Positions 32,652-42,357 of a stretch of DNA of 54,875 bases are shown here, piece by piece. Each line of letters starts with the position of its first letter. The first letter of the stretch is position 1. The stretch covers positions 1 to 54,875 of the forward strand of contig JAHHHV010000014.1 in the NCBI GenBank assembly GCA_019359155.1. The letters run 5' to 3'. Source of the DNA: Pegethrix bostrychoides GSE-TBD4-15B. GTDB taxonomy: Bacteria > Cyanobacteriota > Cyanobacteriia > Elainellales > Elainellaceae. Made by a program: the position numbers and the translations under genes. The notes below the pieces were generated by a model. That model was not told the DNA's origin, did no database searches, and saw only the letters and a program-made list of their open reading frames with translations.

Positions 32652-33950
32652 ATGACAGCCGAGACTCTTTTCGTTTCGCTCGCCGCTTTAGCCCAGCAAA
32701 CCCAAACTGCTGCCCGTAGCCTCGCCACTCTGCCGCTGGCCGTCCGCAATCAGGCCATTGCTGCCATTGCTGCCGCTCTCTCTGCCGCCGCCCCCGAAAT
32801 TTTGGCCGCCAACGCAGCGGATTGCGAAGCCGCTGAGCGCGACGGCATCTCGAAGCCGCTCTACGGCAGACTGAAGCTAGATGCGGCCAAGCTGAAGGGC
32901 GCAATTGCTGGCGCGCAGGATGTCGCTCAGCTTCCTGACCCGATCGGCGCAGTCCAGATCCACCGCGAGCTTGATCAGGGCTTGATCATGCAGCGGGTTG
33001 CCTGTCCGCTGGGCGTGCTAGGCGTGATTTTTGAGGCGCGTCCCGATGCCGTAATCCAAATTGCAACGCTGGCGATCAAGTCAGGTAACGGCGTGGTCTT
33101 AAAAGGCGGCAAAGAGGCGGTGCGCTCCTGTGAGGCGCTAGTGCAGGCGATTCATCAAGGGCTGAGCGCGGTCAACCTCGATCCGGCCACCGTGCGGCTG
33201 TTGACGACGCGCGAGGAGACGCTGGCGCTGCTGAAGCTGGATGCCTACGTGGATTTGATTATCCCCAGAGGCTCGAATGCTTTTGTGCGGTTTGTGCAGG
33301 AAAATACGCGGATTCCGGTGCTGGGTCACGCCGACGGGCTGTGCCACCTCTATATCGACCGCGCCGCCGATCTGGCTCAGGCCATCCCGATTATTGTCGA
33401 TGCCAAAACCCAGTATCCGTCGGCCTGCAACAGCATTGAAACTTTGCTGGTGCATCAAGAAATTGCCGCCGACCTTTTGCCTCAGCTGGCAGCAGCCATG
33501 CCCAACGTCGAGCTGCGCGGCGATGCGCCAACCCGCGAAATCATCGAGATTGCCGCTACCACTGAGCAGGACTGGTCAACCGAATACAGCGATTTGATCT
33601 TGTCGATCAAGCTGGTCGATTCGCTGGCGGCAGCGGTTGAGCATATCAATCACTATGGCTCTCGCCACACCGAAGCGATTGTCACCGAAGACGCTGAGGC
33701 CGCGGCCAGCTTCATGGCGCAGGTCGATGCCGCCGGACTGTTTCACAACTGCTCCACCCGCTTTTCGGACGGCTTCCGTTACGGCTTTGGCGCGGAGGTG
33801 GGCATCAGCACCCAGAAGCTGCCGCCGCGTGGCCCGGTGGGGCTAGAAGGACTCGTCACGTACCAGTATCGCGTTACGGGGCGGGGGCATATTGCTGCCA
33901 CCTACAGCGGCGAGGCAGCCAAACCCTTCACGCATCGGGATTTGCTGTGA
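32652..33950 (+). CDS. proA: Gamma-glutamyl phosphate reductase (glutamate-5-semialdehyde dehydrogenase)
   Basis: ProA reduces gamma-glutamyl phosphate to glutamate semialdehyde with NADPH in proline synthesis. The 432-residue aldehyde-dehydrogenase-fold protein has [47 protein letters not shown], and the catalytic cysteine in [14 protein letters not shown]. Length is slightly over the usual ~417. ATG 32652 has no strong ribosome binding site. Confidence 0.96.
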   Translation: MTAETLFVSLAALAQQTQTAARSLATLPLAVRNQAIAAIAAALSAAAPEILAANAADCEAAERDGISKPLYGRLKLDAAKLKGAIAGAQDVAQLPDPIGAVQIHRELDQGLIMQRVACPLGVLGVIFEARPDAVIQIATLAIKSGNGVVLKGGKEAVRSCEALVQAIHQGLSAVNLDPATVRLLTTREETLALLKLDAYVDLIIPRGSNAFVRFVQENTRIPVLGHADGLCHLYIDRAADLAQAIPIIVDAKTQYPSACNSIETLLVHQEIAADLLPQLAAAMPNVELRGDAPTREIIEIAATTEQDWSTEYSDLILSIKLVDSLAAAVEHINHYGSRHTEAIVTEDAEAAASFMAQVDAAGLFHNCSTRFSDGFRYGFGAEVGISTQKLPPRGPVGLEGLVTYQYRVTGRGHIAATYSGEAAKPFTHRDLL

Positions 33951-34044
33951 GCTATCTCAAGTGCTCTCTCAATCTGGGGCGTCACTGCTGCCAAAACCGG
34001 GCAAAATATAGGGATTCATTTCAGCCAGCGATTGCGATTGACCT

Positions 34045-35049
34045 ATGGATGCTCAGCCTTCAGCCCAAGACGCTCTCCTGATGGACAATCTTCCGGCAGA
34101 TAGCCAGCTTGAGCGCCTGCCCGTAGTGCAGACATCGGGGCTGCGGAAGGTGTACCGCACGGGGTTTTGGATGAATCAAAAGGTGGTGTCGCTGCAAAAT
34201 TGCAGTCTAGAAGTCTATCAGGGTGAAACCTTCGGGCTGCTGGGGCAAAACGGCGCGGGCAAAACCACCCTGCTGAAGACGCTGCTGGGCATCATTCGCC
34301 CCACCGCCGGACAGGGAACGCTGCTGGGTCGCAGGCTGGGCGATCGTCAGGTCAAGCAGCGGGTCGGCTATCTGCCCGAAAACGCCTATTTCTACGAGTT
34401 TCTCACCGCCTGGGAGTTGCTCCAATACAGCGCTAGCCTGTTCCAGATTCCGGCAGCGGTACAGCGACAGCGGATTCCCGAGCTGTTTGATCAAGTCGGG
34501 CTGTCGCAAAAAACGGCTCGCAAAAAGCAGCTCAGGCAATATTCTAAAGGGATGCTCCAACGAGTCGGCATGGCGCAGGCGTTGGTCAACGACCCGGACG
34601 TGGTGTTCCTGGATGAGCCGATGTCGGGACTCGATCCGCTGGGGCGCTACCAGATGCGGGAGATTATTCTGGCGCTGAAGGCGGCAGGCAAGACGATTTT
34701 TTTTAATAGCCACGTCCTGTCAGATGTCGAGAAAATTTGCGACCGGGTGGCAATTTTGGCGCGGGGTGAGCTGCTCTGCGTCGGCTCGCTGCAAGATCTG
34801 CTGGGCACTGCCGATCTGTATCAGGTACAGGTGCGCGGCGGCAACCCGGACGTGCTGCGGCGCTGGCTCCCCGATTTGGAGTTTCAAGAAGGCGCATGGC
34901 GGGGACATTTGCAGGGCGACCCGCAGGATTTTTTGACCAGTCTGGAGCTGATGGATGCCCAATTAATCGGCATGAACCTGGCGCGGATGTCGCTGGAAGA
35001 TTTTTTTGTACAGCAGCTTCGGCAGCGCGGCATTCAGGCCAGCGAGTAG
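34045..35049 (+). CDS. ABC transporter ATP-binding protein
   Basis: The 334-residue protein has Walker A GLLGQNGAGKTTLLK, signature YSKGMLQRVGMAQ, Walker B VVFLDEPMSGLDP and the H-loop NSHVLSDVE. These mark the drug/lipid-export (CcmA/DrrA-like) class that pairs with a separate permease. No permease gene is adjacent; the next gene is on the other strand. The N-terminal 30 residues (SAQDALLMDNLPADSQ) are an extension. A C-terminal domain of about 70 residues follows the nucleotide-binding fold. Confidence 0.88.
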   Translation: MDAQPSAQDALLMDNLPADSQLERLPVVQTSGLRKVYRTGFWMNQKVVSLQNCSLEVYQGETFGLLGQNGAGKTTLLKTLLGIIRPTAGQGTLLGRRLGDRQVKQRVGYLPENAYFYEFLTAWELLQYSASLFQIPAAVQRQRIPELFDQVGLSQKTARKKQLRQYSKGMLQRVGMAQALVNDPDVVFLDEPMSGLDPLGRYQMREIILALKAAGKTIFFNSHVLSDVEKICDRVAILARGELLCVGSLQDLLGTADLYQVQVRGGNPDVLRRWLPDLEFQEGAWRGHLQGDPQDFLTSLELMDAQLIGMNLARMSLEDFFVQQLRQRGIQASE

Positions 35050-35075
35050 CTAACCCGATCGCCAAGTAGCCTCAG

Positions 35076-37094
35076 CTATCCCAGAGCGGCGCGTTTGCGG
35101 CTAGCGCGGCGTTTAGCCGCTTTTTCAGCAGATCCGTTCAGCGCAGGAATGTTCAGCTCTAGCGACTCCTGAGCCAGCGGTAGCGTGAAGTGAAAGCGGC
35201 TGCCCTGATCGCGGCCTGCGGACTCCGCCCAGATCTGCCCGCCCAGCCCTTTAACAATCTGGCGGCAAATCGCCAGCCCCAGCCCTGTCCCGCCCGTCGT
35301 GCGTCGCAGCGCTCCCTCTTCTTGATAAAATCTGTCAAACACTGTTTCCAGCCGATTGGGCTCAATGCCGCGTCCGGTATCGGCAATCGTCACTTCTAGC
35401 ATTTTGCCGCCGTTGGGCTGAGCGGTAATCAGTACCGTGCCGTCCGGCTGCGTAAACTTGCAGGCGTTATCCAGTAGCTTGGAAAGCACCTCCACCAGTC
35501 GTTCGCCGTCAGCTCGCACAGGCGGCAGCTCCCGCATCATCTCTGCCGTCACTTGGGGCAGCTGTGTTTCAGACTGGCGGGTACGGAGGCTGCTGAGCGC
35601 CAGCGTCACGCATTCATCAATCGCGACTGGCTCTAGGTGCCATTCCACCCGCCCGCTCTCCAGCCGCGACAGCGTAATAAAATCCTGCACTAGCTTCCGC
35701 ATTCGCTCGGCGTCGGTGAGCGCCGTACTCAACATCACCTGCCGCAGTTCAGGCAGCATGTCTGGCTCGCTGGCTAGACTTTCCAGGCAGACCTGAATCG
35801 TGGAAAGTGGTGTTCGCAGCTCGTGGCCGGTAATCGCAATCAGATTGCTGCGGGTGCGCTCTAGGGCTTCAAGCTGCTGGTTCAAGTCTTCTAGGTTGGC
35901 ATAAGACTCAGCCTGAATCAGCGCTACGCCCAGCTGAGCAGCCACGGCCTCGACCAAGCCCAACCCGTCGGTGCTCCAGCTCTGCGGCTCGGCCTGATGC
36001 AGCTCAATCACACCCAGTAGCCTGCCCTGATAGACAATGGGCACAATCAGCCAGGCACCGATCTGCCAGCGCTGAATCTGCTCTGCCAGGGGCGCGAGAT
36101 CAATCGAGTCGTTCGAGTTGGCGGCCTGAGTATTGACAATGCTGATGCTCTCCTGCTGCTGCGCTACAGCTTGAAACAGCCGATGATTTGCCAGTGGCCA
36201 GATCTGCCCCAGCAGCGAAGGCAGGTTAGCCCTACTCAAAAACTCATGGCTAATCGTCACCTCGCGGTCGGTGGCTTTACCCCGGTAGATCAAGCAGCGA
36301 TCGGCCTGCATTGCCGCACCTAGCTCGTTCACGGCCACCTTAAAAATTTCGTTGGGGTCAAGCGACTGCCGCATTGCAGAGGTAATCAGGTTAACCAGGC
36401 GCTCCTGCTGCTCCTTGGCCGCGATCGAGCGGTAGGCTTTTTGTAGCTTGTACTGTCCTGCTTGCAAGTATGTGACAAGCCGCTGGGCAAATGGATCAGG
36501 ATCAACATCTCGCGTCGCCGGCATCTGCCCCACAAACTGGGCTTTGGCCTCTGCTAGCTTGGCGGCAATTTCCGGGCGATAGATGCCGATGCGATCCAGT
36601 AGAATCTCGGCGGCTTGGCGGCTCACCTCAGGATCAAACGTCCAGATGCCCTCAAACCGTCGCGTCTGATCCATCGCCAGCAGGTGCGGCGTTTCTGCCC
36701 CCGCTGCGGGTAAGTTCTGGCGCTCCTGGCAGATGAGACAGGTGGAATACTTGGGGCCAATCACCACTAGATGCCATTCGCGGCTGAGCTGGTCGGTCGG
36801 GTCAAAGGCAATGGTTTCGTAGTCGCGGGAGGCGTTGGTGAAGCTGGTCTCAGGCGCGGCCAGCACGTAGACATGTGGCGTGATCGCGGCAATCCGTTCA
36901 TAGCGATGGGCTTCTTGGCGGTAGAAGCGCTCTTTTTGAAAGCTGGCGATAATCAAGGGCTGGGCATCGCTTGCCAAGACCTGATCCTCCATCGCGTGGG
37001 ACAGCGCGGTGAGAGAAGATTTGAAGTAAAGCTGAGGTCTCAACTGGGTTGAGCGTTGCAGCAACTCTCCCAGTACGGAAGTTTGAATGCTCAT
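35076..37094 (-). CDS. DICT-GAF sensor histidine kinase
   Basis: The 672-residue protein starts with a DICT-type sensory domain (about 1-150; YFKSSLTALSHAMEDQVL, RYERIAAITPHVYVLA). A GAF domain follows (about 235-395; EIFKVAVNELGAAMQADRCLIY). The HisKA domain has phospho-accepting His in AITGHELRTPLSTIQ, and the ATPase domain has N box KLLDNACKFTQ, G1 IADTGRGIEP and G2 GGTGLGLAICRQIVKGLGG. No membrane segment is evident, so it is probably cytoplasmic. DICT domains are linked to light or redox signalling in cyanobacteria. No response regulator is encoded beside it. A basic tail (KRRASRKRAAL) ends the protein. Confidence 0.9.
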   Translation of the reverse strand: MSIQTSVLGELLQRSTQLRPQLYFKSSLTALSHAMEDQVLASDAQPLIIASFQKERFYRQEAHRYERIAAITPHVYVLAAPETSFTNASRDYETIAFDPTDQLSREWHLVVIGPKYSTCLICQERQNLPAAGAETPHLLAMDQTRRFEGIWTFDPEVSRQAAEILLDRIGIYRPEIAAKLAEAKAQFVGQMPATRDVDPDPFAQRLVTYLQAGQYKLQKAYRSIAAKEQQERLVNLITSAMRQSLDPNEIFKVAVNELGAAMQADRCLIYRGKATDREVTISHEFLSRANLPSLLGQIWPLANHRLFQAVAQQQESISIVNTQAANSNDSIDLAPLAEQIQRWQIGAWLIVPIVYQGRLLGVIELHQAEPQSWSTDGLGLVEAVAAQLGVALIQAESYANLEDLNQQLEALERTRSNLIAITGHELRTPLSTIQVCLESLASEPDMLPELRQVMLSTALTDAERMRKLVQDFITLSRLESGRVEWHLEPVAIDECVTLALSSLRTRQSETQLPQVTAEMMRELPPVRADGERLVEVLSKLLDNACKFTQPDGTVLITAQPNGGKMLEVTIADTGRGIEPNRLETVFDRFYQEEGALRRTTGGTGLGLAICRQIVKGLGGQIWAESAGRDQGSRFHFTLPLAQESLELNIPALNGSAEKAAKRRASRKRAALG

Positions 37095-37287
37095 CTGAAA
37101 TCTGGGTCTCTGAGCTGGGGGTTGAGCTGAAGGGGAGTCGATATAAATTCCGCTATGAATTTACAGATTGCCAATGCCCTTTATCATTCTGAGTCAAAAC
37201 GAGCCGGACTTCAATTGGTTTTATCCAGCCGTTTCTAGCCTCGGCCTCCAGAAAAGCGAATGCCAGCCGTCTCGGTTCGCGATTCTG

Positions 37288-37346
37288 CTGGCAACCTAAC
37301 TGGCAACCTAACTGGCAACCTAACTGGCAACCTAACTGGCAATCTG
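37288..37346. repeat. Tandem 12-bp repeats upstream of the HEAT-repeat gene
   Basis: CTGGCAACCTAA occurs four times in a row from 37288 to 37335, followed by a degenerate fifth copy (CTGGCAATCTG). The array ends about 16 bases before the ATG of the HEAT gene, so it lies in the expected leader or ribosome-binding region. Confidence 0.9.
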
Positions 37347-37361
37347 CTGTAAAGTGACAGT

Positions 37362-38111
37362 ATGTATGACGATGACGAGCTAGCCCTTTTAGAAGCCGAG
37401 ATAGAGCTGGATCCGCTCGATCAGGTTGGCAACGAACCCGCCGAGTTCGTCCAGCCTGACCCAGAGCAGATGCTGGCACTGCTGGACTCGCCCAACAACC
37501 AGCAGCGAATGCTGGCGACTCGCGCTTTCTGCGAGATAGAAGATGCACGGGCGATTCCTCGACTGATTCAGCTTTTGAGCGATCCTTGTCCGCTGGTGCG
37601 GGTGAGCGCCGCTTATGGCTTGGGACGCAACCCCAGCCCCACTGCTGTCGAGCCGATGATCCTTCAGCTCCGGCAAGACTGGAACGGCTACGCCCGCAAA
37701 GGCATGGTCTGGGCTTTGGGCAACTGCCGCGACCGCCGTGCCTTAGAGCCATTGGTTGAGGCGCTCAAAACCGACATTTCTGCCGTGCGGCTCTGGGCAG
37801 CCAGCGCCTTGGCTCAGATGACTGACGTAAATTATGAGAGCATTATTGGCGCAATTCCGCCTCTAATCGAAGGGCTGCGCCGCGACCCAGAAGCCGCCGT
37901 TCGCAGCAACTGCGCCTGGGCAGTCGGGCAGCTCTGCCGCGAACTACCCTCCAATGTCGTCTACGCCACTGCCATTGACGCGCTGATTGAAGCCTTTGCC
38001 GAAGATCCAGAGATCGGCGTGTGCGAAGATGCCAAGACCGCCGTGCTGAAGGTGGGCGACACCAGAGGCTTGCAGGTGATTGAAGAAATTGAGCGCAACG
38101 GGTCGCTTTAG
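37362..38111 (+). CDS. HEAT-repeat protein
   Basis: The 249-residue protein is built of HEAT-like (PBS lyase type) repeats: IEDARAIPRLIQLLSDPCPLVRVSAAYGLG, RRALEPLVEALKTDISAVRLWAASALAQM, DPEAAVRSNCAWAVGQL. Such repeats occur in bilin lyases (CpcE/F) and in NblB-like and general scaffold proteins. No lyase-specific feature lets me choose. The N-terminal 40 residues are acidic (MYDDDELALLEAEIELD). It is tightly convergent with the fasciclin gene. Confidence 0.82.
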   Translation: MYDDDELALLEAEIELDPLDQVGNEPAEFVQPDPEQMLALLDSPNNQQRMLATRAFCEIEDARAIPRLIQLLSDPCPLVRVSAAYGLGRNPSPTAVEPMILQLRQDWNGYARKGMVWALGNCRDRRALEPLVEALKTDISAVRLWAASALAQMTDVNYESIIGAIPPLIEGLRRDPEAAVRSNCAWAVGQLCRELPSNVVYATAIDALIEAFAEDPEIGVCEDAKTAVLKVGDTRGLQVIEEIERNGSL

Positions 38112-38129
38112 CTAGGGCTTGCTAGAGTG

Positions 38130-38549
38130 CTAGCCCATCAGAATCACCCGATCAATGACGTGAATTACGCCGTTGTCGGCCTCGATGTCGGCGGCGAGCA
38201 CGGTGGCATTTTTGACCTCGAAGTCGCCCTCAGCGTCATCCGCAGCACCGCAGCGAATCGGAATCGGCGAACCCTCCACTGACGTCACCGTGCCCAGCTT
38301 GACCAAATCAGCTTTCATCAGCTTTCCAGGCACAACATGAAAGGTCAAAATCCGGCTGAGCTGTGGAATATTCTGCACCAGCGTCGTGATCGTGCCGGAC
38401 GGCAGCTTGGCAAAGGCCTCATCGTTAGGCGCAAACACCGTGAATGGGCCAGGGCTTTTCAGCGTCTCGACCAAGCCCGCTGCCTGAACTGCCGTCACCA
38501 GCGTACTAAACGAACCTGCGCCAACCGCAATCTCTACAATATCTGCCAT
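38130..38549 (-). CDS. Fasciclin-domain protein
   Basis: This 139-residue single FAS1 domain starts [26 protein letters not shown]. It has the conserved H1 motif [15 protein letters not shown], the middle [15 protein letters not shown], and the H2 end [21 protein letters not shown]1 domains mediate adhesion. The cyanobacterial short forms have no signal peptide, as here, and their role is unclear. AGAGGAAA lies just before the ATG. Confidence 0.93.
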   Translation of the reverse strand: MADIVEIAVGAGSFSTLVTAVQAAGLVETLKSPGPFTVFAPNDEAFAKLPSGTITTLVQNIPQLSRILTFHVVPGKLMKADLVKLGTVTSVEGSPIPIRCGAADDAEGDFEVKNATVLAADIEADNGVIHVIDRVILMG

Positions 38550-38745
38550 TAATTTCCTCTGAATCTGCTCTTGTAATAAAAGCGCTGCACAGCCTCAAAG
38601 CTCTGTGAGTCAATTTTACGACTCTTTGCAGAAACTTCAGCCCATACAACGCTGACTGGAAGGGAACTCATGGAGTTGCCGTTAGGCTCATCATACTCGT
38701 AAAATTCATAGATAAAAATCTCTAGTTCCAATCTTTGTGATAGAT

Positions 38746-38758
38746 TTAATTCTATTAA
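38746..38758. promoter_or_regulatory. Possible LysR operator, TTAAT-N3-ATTAA
   Basis: A perfect 5-bp inverted repeat, TTAAT-TCT-ATTAA, lies about 60 bases before the LysR gene in an AT-rich tract. LysR regulators often bind such repeats in their own promoters. By-eye call only. Confidence 0.35.
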
Positions 38759-38819
38759 GATTTTTTAGTTTTGAACGCGCTGGTACGTTATCTGAGCCAT
38801 TTCACAGGAGGCAGCACCC

Positions 38820-39875
38820 TTGATCCACGCAACTCTCCATCAACTCAAAGTTTTTGAAGCCACGGCGCGGCACGGCAGCTTTACGCGGGCGGCAGAGGAG
38901 CTGTTTTTAACGCAGCCCACGGTTTCGATGCAGGTGAAGCAACTCACCAAAGCCATTGGCCTGCCGCTATTTGAGCAGGTCGGCAAGCGGCTGTTTCTCA
39001 CCGATGCTGGCCGCGAGCTGTATAGCACCTGCCAGGAAATCTTTCAGCGGCTCGATCAGCTCGAAATGACGGTGGCTGACCTCAAGGGCATGAAGCAGGG
39101 CAAGCTGCGCCTCGCTGTGATTACCACCACCAAATATTTCATGCCGCGGCTGCTGGGCCCCTTTTGCCAGCACTATCCCGGCATTGATGTCTCGCTAGCT
39201 GTCACCAACCATGAGCAAGTGCTTGAGCGCTTGGCCAACAATCAAGACGACCTCTATGTGATGAGTCAGCTGCCTGAGCATACCGATATCAGGTCGCATC
39301 CGTTTTTGGAAAATCCGCTGGTTGTCGTTGCGCCTCAGGATCATCCGCTGGCGGGCGAAAAAAATATTCCGCTGAAGCGACTAGCCGACGAGTTTTTCAT
39401 TATGCGCGAGCCAGGGTCAGGCACCAGAGGCGCAATTCAAAAAATGCTGGATGAGCAAAAGATCTCCGTTAAAGTCCGGCTAGAGCTGGGTAGCAACGAG
39501 GCAATCAAGCAGGCAGTGGCAGGCGGACTAGGGATTTCGGTGCTCTCTCGCCATACGCTGCTGCCAGAAGCCGCCAACACCGAGCTGACGATTTTGGATG
39601 TCGAGGGCTTCCCGATCTCGCGGCAGTGGTACGTGGTGTACCTATCGGGCAAGCAGCTCTCGGTTGTGGCAACCACTTTCTTGGAATATTTGCAGGATGC
39701 GGCTGACAAGCTCTCAGGCGGGTTTGCCGATATTGCAGAATGGGCGAAACGTCGGGCGGCGATAGATTTGGCTGCCAATCAGGCCGAAAATCAGGCCAAA
39801 AATCAAGCCGAAAATCAGGCGACATCCTCGCCTATCTTGGAAGATATAGAGAGTCCAGATATTATTCTGCGCTAG
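38820..39875 (+). CDS. CmpR/NdhR-like LysR regulator of inorganic carbon genes
   Basis: The 351-residue LysR protein has the HTH LHQLKVFEATARHGSFTRAAEELFLTQPTVSMQVKQLTKA. The effector domain includes ITTTKYFMPRLLGPFCQHYPGIDVSL, REPGSGTRGAIQKML and ELGSNEAIKQAVAGGLGISVLSRHTL. It closely recalls the cyanobacterial CmpR/NdhR/RbcR group, which responds to photorespiratory and Calvin-cycle metabolites. The start is TTG 38820: AGGAGG (38806-38811) lies eight bases upstream. The C-terminal tail beyond about residue 305 is extra and contains repeated NQAENQ-type units coded by a 12-bp tandem repeat (about 39777-39824). Which carbon operon it controls is not shown. Confidence 0.87.
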   Translation: MIHATLHQLKVFEATARHGSFTRAAEELFLTQPTVSMQVKQLTKAIGLPLFEQVGKRLFLTDAGRELYSTCQEIFQRLDQLEMTVADLKGMKQGKLRLAVITTTKYFMPRLLGPFCQHYPGIDVSLAVTNHEQVLERLANNQDDLYVMSQLPEHTDIRSHPFLENPLVVVAPQDHPLAGEKNIPLKRLADEFFIMREPGSGTRGAIQKMLDEQKISVKVRLELGSNEAIKQAVAGGLGISVLSRHTLLPEAANTELTILDVEGFPISRQWYVVYLSGKQLSVVATTFLEYLQDAADKLSGGFADIAEWAKRRAAIDLAANQAENQAKNQAENQATSSPILEDIESPDIILR

Positions 39876-39908
39876 TCGCCAAGAAAAATTGAGTAGAGGA
39901 TATAGGCT

Positions 39909-40919
39909 ATGAATCAGTCGCCCCAGCCGCTAGTCAGCGTGATTATCCCGTCCTACAACTGCGCGGCCTACTTGCCTGAAGCGATTGACAGCGTACTGGC
40001 TCAGACCTACAGCTGCTTTGAGATCCTGGTGATTGACGACGGCTCCACTGACCAAACTGCCGAGCTGCTGCAAGCCTACTGCAATCAGCATGACCGCATC
40101 ACCGCCATTTCTCAGCAAAATCAAGGAGTAGCTGTCGCCCGCAATCACGGTATCGAGCGGGCTAAGGGCGAATGGGTGGCTTTTCTGGATGCTGACGATA
40201 TTTTGCTGCCCGACAAGCTAGCTGCTCAGCTGGCAGTCGCGGCGGCAAACCCAGAGGTTGGCATCATCCACAGCGGCTGGCAGCGGGTAGACAGTCAGGG
40301 CAACTTTCAGCTCAACGTCGAACCCTGGCATTGGGTGCCCGACCTGACGCTGGAGAGCTGGCTGCGCTGGAAGCCCGTGCTGCCCAGCGCCATGCTGTTT
40401 CGGCGGCAGTGGCTAGTGCAAGCAGGCGGCTTTGACCGTAGGTTTCCACCCGCTGAAGATACTGATCTAGTGCTGCGACTCGCGCTGATGGGCTGCAAGT
40501 CCCAGTGGTTGCCCCAAATCACAGTCAAGTATCGACAGCATGATTCTAGCGCTATGCACAAAGGCTTGCCTCAAGCCAAATCACTGGCTGCCGTGATCGA
40601 CCAGTTCTTTCAGAAGCCTAATCTGCCTGAGCCGATCCGCTGGCTAGAAAATCAAATCCGCTACAACACGCTGGTCTGGATCGCCTGGTATCTGCACTAC
40701 ACTGGACATCCAGCCGAAATGGTGGCTTATCTCAAACAAGCCACAGACTACTCGTCCTACAGCCCGTTTGAGATGGTGGTGCATTGGGCAGATAGCTTTA
40801 CAGGCTTTGCCCAGAGCTGGGGGCATGAGTTTGATGCCGATGCTCTGACCCGCAGCCCAGAATGGCAGGAGCTAGCTGAATGGGTGCTGAAGCTGCGTCA
40901 GCCCTTGAAAACAAGCTAG
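39909..40919 (+). CDS. Family 2 glycosyltransferase
   Basis: The 336-residue protein shows the GT2 fold: VSVIIPSYNCAAYLPEAIDSVLAQTY, ILVIDDGSTDQT, the metal-binding FLDADDILLPDK, and FPPAEDTDLVLRLALMG as the ED motif. It transfers a sugar from a nucleotide donor, probably to a surface glycan. Acceptor and donor are unknown. It starts 33 bases after the LysR stop on the same strand, so it may be cotranscribed. Confidence 0.9.
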   Translation: MNQSPQPLVSVIIPSYNCAAYLPEAIDSVLAQTYSCFEILVIDDGSTDQTAELLQAYCNQHDRITAISQQNQGVAVARNHGIERAKGEWVAFLDADDILLPDKLAAQLAVAAANPEVGIIHSGWQRVDSQGNFQLNVEPWHWVPDLTLESWLRWKPVLPSAMLFRRQWLVQAGGFDRRFPPAEDTDLVLRLALMGCKSQWLPQITVKYRQHDSSAMHKGLPQAKSLAAVIDQFFQKPNLPEPIRWLENQIRYNTLVWIAWYLHYTGHPAEMVAYLKQATDYSSYSPFEMVVHWADSFTGFAQSWGHEFDADALTRSPEWQELAEWVLKLRQPLKTS

Positions 40920-40935
40920 CAACCCGCTCAAGCAG

Positions 40936-41163
40936 CTAGATAAAGCACTTGACCCGATGCCACTGCTTCGCCTCATCGCGGCAGTAGTAACAACCTTCCC
41001 ACCAAGTGCATTGCGTGTAAGCCAGATCGACCAACCGGCTTTTGGCGGGCTGCTCACCGTTGAGTAATTCCACCACCTGCTCTTTGCAGTCCGCGCTCTG
41101 CTCGGCCATTTCGTTCAGACTAGCCTGGAGTGCCTCAGGAACTGAGTTGGCTGTATTCACCAT
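40936..41163 (-). CDS. Small Cys/Trp-rich conserved-looking protein
   Basis: This 75-residue protein begins MVNTANSVPEALQASLNEMAEQSADC. Its dense C-terminal half has TQCTWWEGCYYCRDEAKQW and ends VKCFI. It contains five Cys, three Trp and paired aromatics, suggesting a small metal-binding or disulfide-linked fold. GAGG lies about ten bases before the ATG at 41163, supporting real translation. I do not recognise the family. It is convergent with the GT2 gene and divergent from 41369. Confidence 0.65.
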   Translation of the reverse strand: MVNTANSVPEALQASLNEMAEQSADCKEQVVELLNGEQPAKSRLVDLAYTQCTWWEGCYYCRDEAKQWHRVKCFI

Positions 41164-41368
41164 CGTTAAACCTCATATGATCTGCGTCTCAAGTCAGGTA
41201 ATCTGACCTGACTTCTACTGTTGTTTTACTCGCTCAGCTACCAAAGCGAATCATTCTTTAAGCATTTCTTCAGTCCTGCAAGCTGATTAGTCGGGGCAGC
41301 CCTTGATAAAAATGAGAGCCTCTTAGCATAATGTAATAGAGACCCCGCTTATGTTTTAGGAGAACGCA

Positions 41369-41764
41369 GTGACTGGATTTATCAAAAAGCTATTTCGCTC
41401 GAAGCCGAAAGATGCAGAGACGACCGAGGCCATCAAGCCAGCCCGGATTGAGCGTGGCAACGCCTACTACCTCAACGCTGACGACGCTCAGACGTTTGGC
41501 AACGTAGAGTACATGCGCTCGTCCAAAACCGTGCGCCACACTTTTCCGAAAGCTAAAGTCGGTAAAGAAAACGCCCGGATTCGAGCCATTTCCTATGCTG
41601 AATCGATCAACTCAGACGGGAGCTTGCCGCTAGCCCCGCTGACTGCCAGCCAGTCCGCTAATCTGGGCAGCGACTCGGTGCGTTCAGATGCGTCAACCCG
41701 CCGTCGCCCCGATGCCAGCCTGGATAGCTTCCGCAACATGGCGCGCGAAATTAAGAAGAGCTAG
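41369..41764 (+). CDS. Hypothetical protein, basic, cyanobacterial type
   Basis: The 131-residue protein starts at GTG 41369, with AGGAGA about seven bases upstream. The N-terminus (MTGFIKKLFRSKPKD) is basic and amphipathic. The middle has GNAYYLNADDAQTFGNVEYMRSSKTVRHTFPK, and the end is Ser/Arg-rich (STRRRPDASLDSFRNMAREIKKS). No catalytic motif is visible. I believe similar proteins occur across cyanobacteria but cannot name a family. It precedes ndk on the same strand by about 75 bases. Confidence 0.7.
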   Translation: MTGFIKKLFRSKPKDAETTEAIKPARIERGNAYYLNADDAQTFGNVEYMRSSKTVRHTFPKAKVGKENARIRAISYAESINSDGSLPLAPLTASQSANLGSDSVRSDASTRRRPDASLDSFRNMAREIKKS

Positions 41765-41839
41765 GCGCATCTCCAGAGCTTCTGACGTGCCTTCTTGCGG
41801 TAATCTGAGTTCTGGACGCATTTGACATAGGAGCTTCCC

Positions 41840-42289
41840 TTGGAACGGACATTCATTGCTATTAAGCCAGATGGTGTACAGCGGCAGATCATTGGCGAAA
41901 TCATTCGTCGCTTTGAGTCGAAAGGGTTCACTCTAGTCGGTCTGAAAATCATGCAGGTCAGCCGCGAACTTGCCGAACAGCACTATGCTGTTCACAAAGA
42001 GCGGCCTTTCTTTCCGGGTCTGGTCAACTTCATTATCTCAGCGCCGCTGGTCGCGATGGTTTGGGAAGGCGAGGGCGTAATCGCCTCTGCTCGCAAGCTA
42101 ATTGGCGCTACCAACCCGCTGACTGCCGAACCAGGCACGATTCGCGGCGACTTTGGGGTGAGCGTTGGTCGCAACCTGATCCACGGCTCTGACGCGCCTG
42201 AGACTGCTGCTGAAGAGATTAAGCTGTGGTTTAAAGACGAGGAGCTAGTCAGCTGGCAGCCAGCCAGTACGCCCTGGCTCTACGAGTAA
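41840..42289 (+). CDS. ndk: Nucleoside diphosphate kinase
   Basis: Ndk transfers the gamma-phosphate of ATP to nucleoside diphosphates through a phosphohistidine. The 149-residue protein has [40 protein letters not shown], and the active His in [14 protein letters not shown]. The start is TTG 41840: AGGAG (41829-41833) lies six bases upstream and the family begins MERTF. A strong shared terminator follows. Confidence 0.97.
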   Translation: MERTFIAIKPDGVQRQIIGEIIRRFESKGFTLVGLKIMQVSRELAEQHYAVHKERPFFPGLVNFIISAPLVAMVWEGEGVIASARKLIGATNPLTAEPGTIRGDFGVSVGRNLIHGSDAPETAAEEIKLWFKDEELVSWQPASTPWLYE

Positions 42290-42292
42290 GGC

Positions 42293-42340
42293 TGAAGCAA
42301 TAAAAAAGAGGCCACCGCGAGCCTCTTTTTTATTGCTTCA
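42293..42340. terminator. Bidirectional terminator between ndk and terC
   Basis: A perfect 20-bp inverted repeat, TGAAGCAATAAAAAAGAGGC (42293-42312) and its complement (42321-42340), has an eight-base loop. The A-run on one arm and T-run on the other give a U-tract on either strand, fitting the two convergent genes. Confidence 0.95.
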
Positions 42341-42357
42341 GTAGTTAAGTAGTGGCC

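Noticed and set aside
38549..38731. 60-codon minus-strand frame upstream of the fasciclin gene
   Set aside because: No motif. It occupies the promoter region of two divergent genes and contains the AT-rich possible operator edge.
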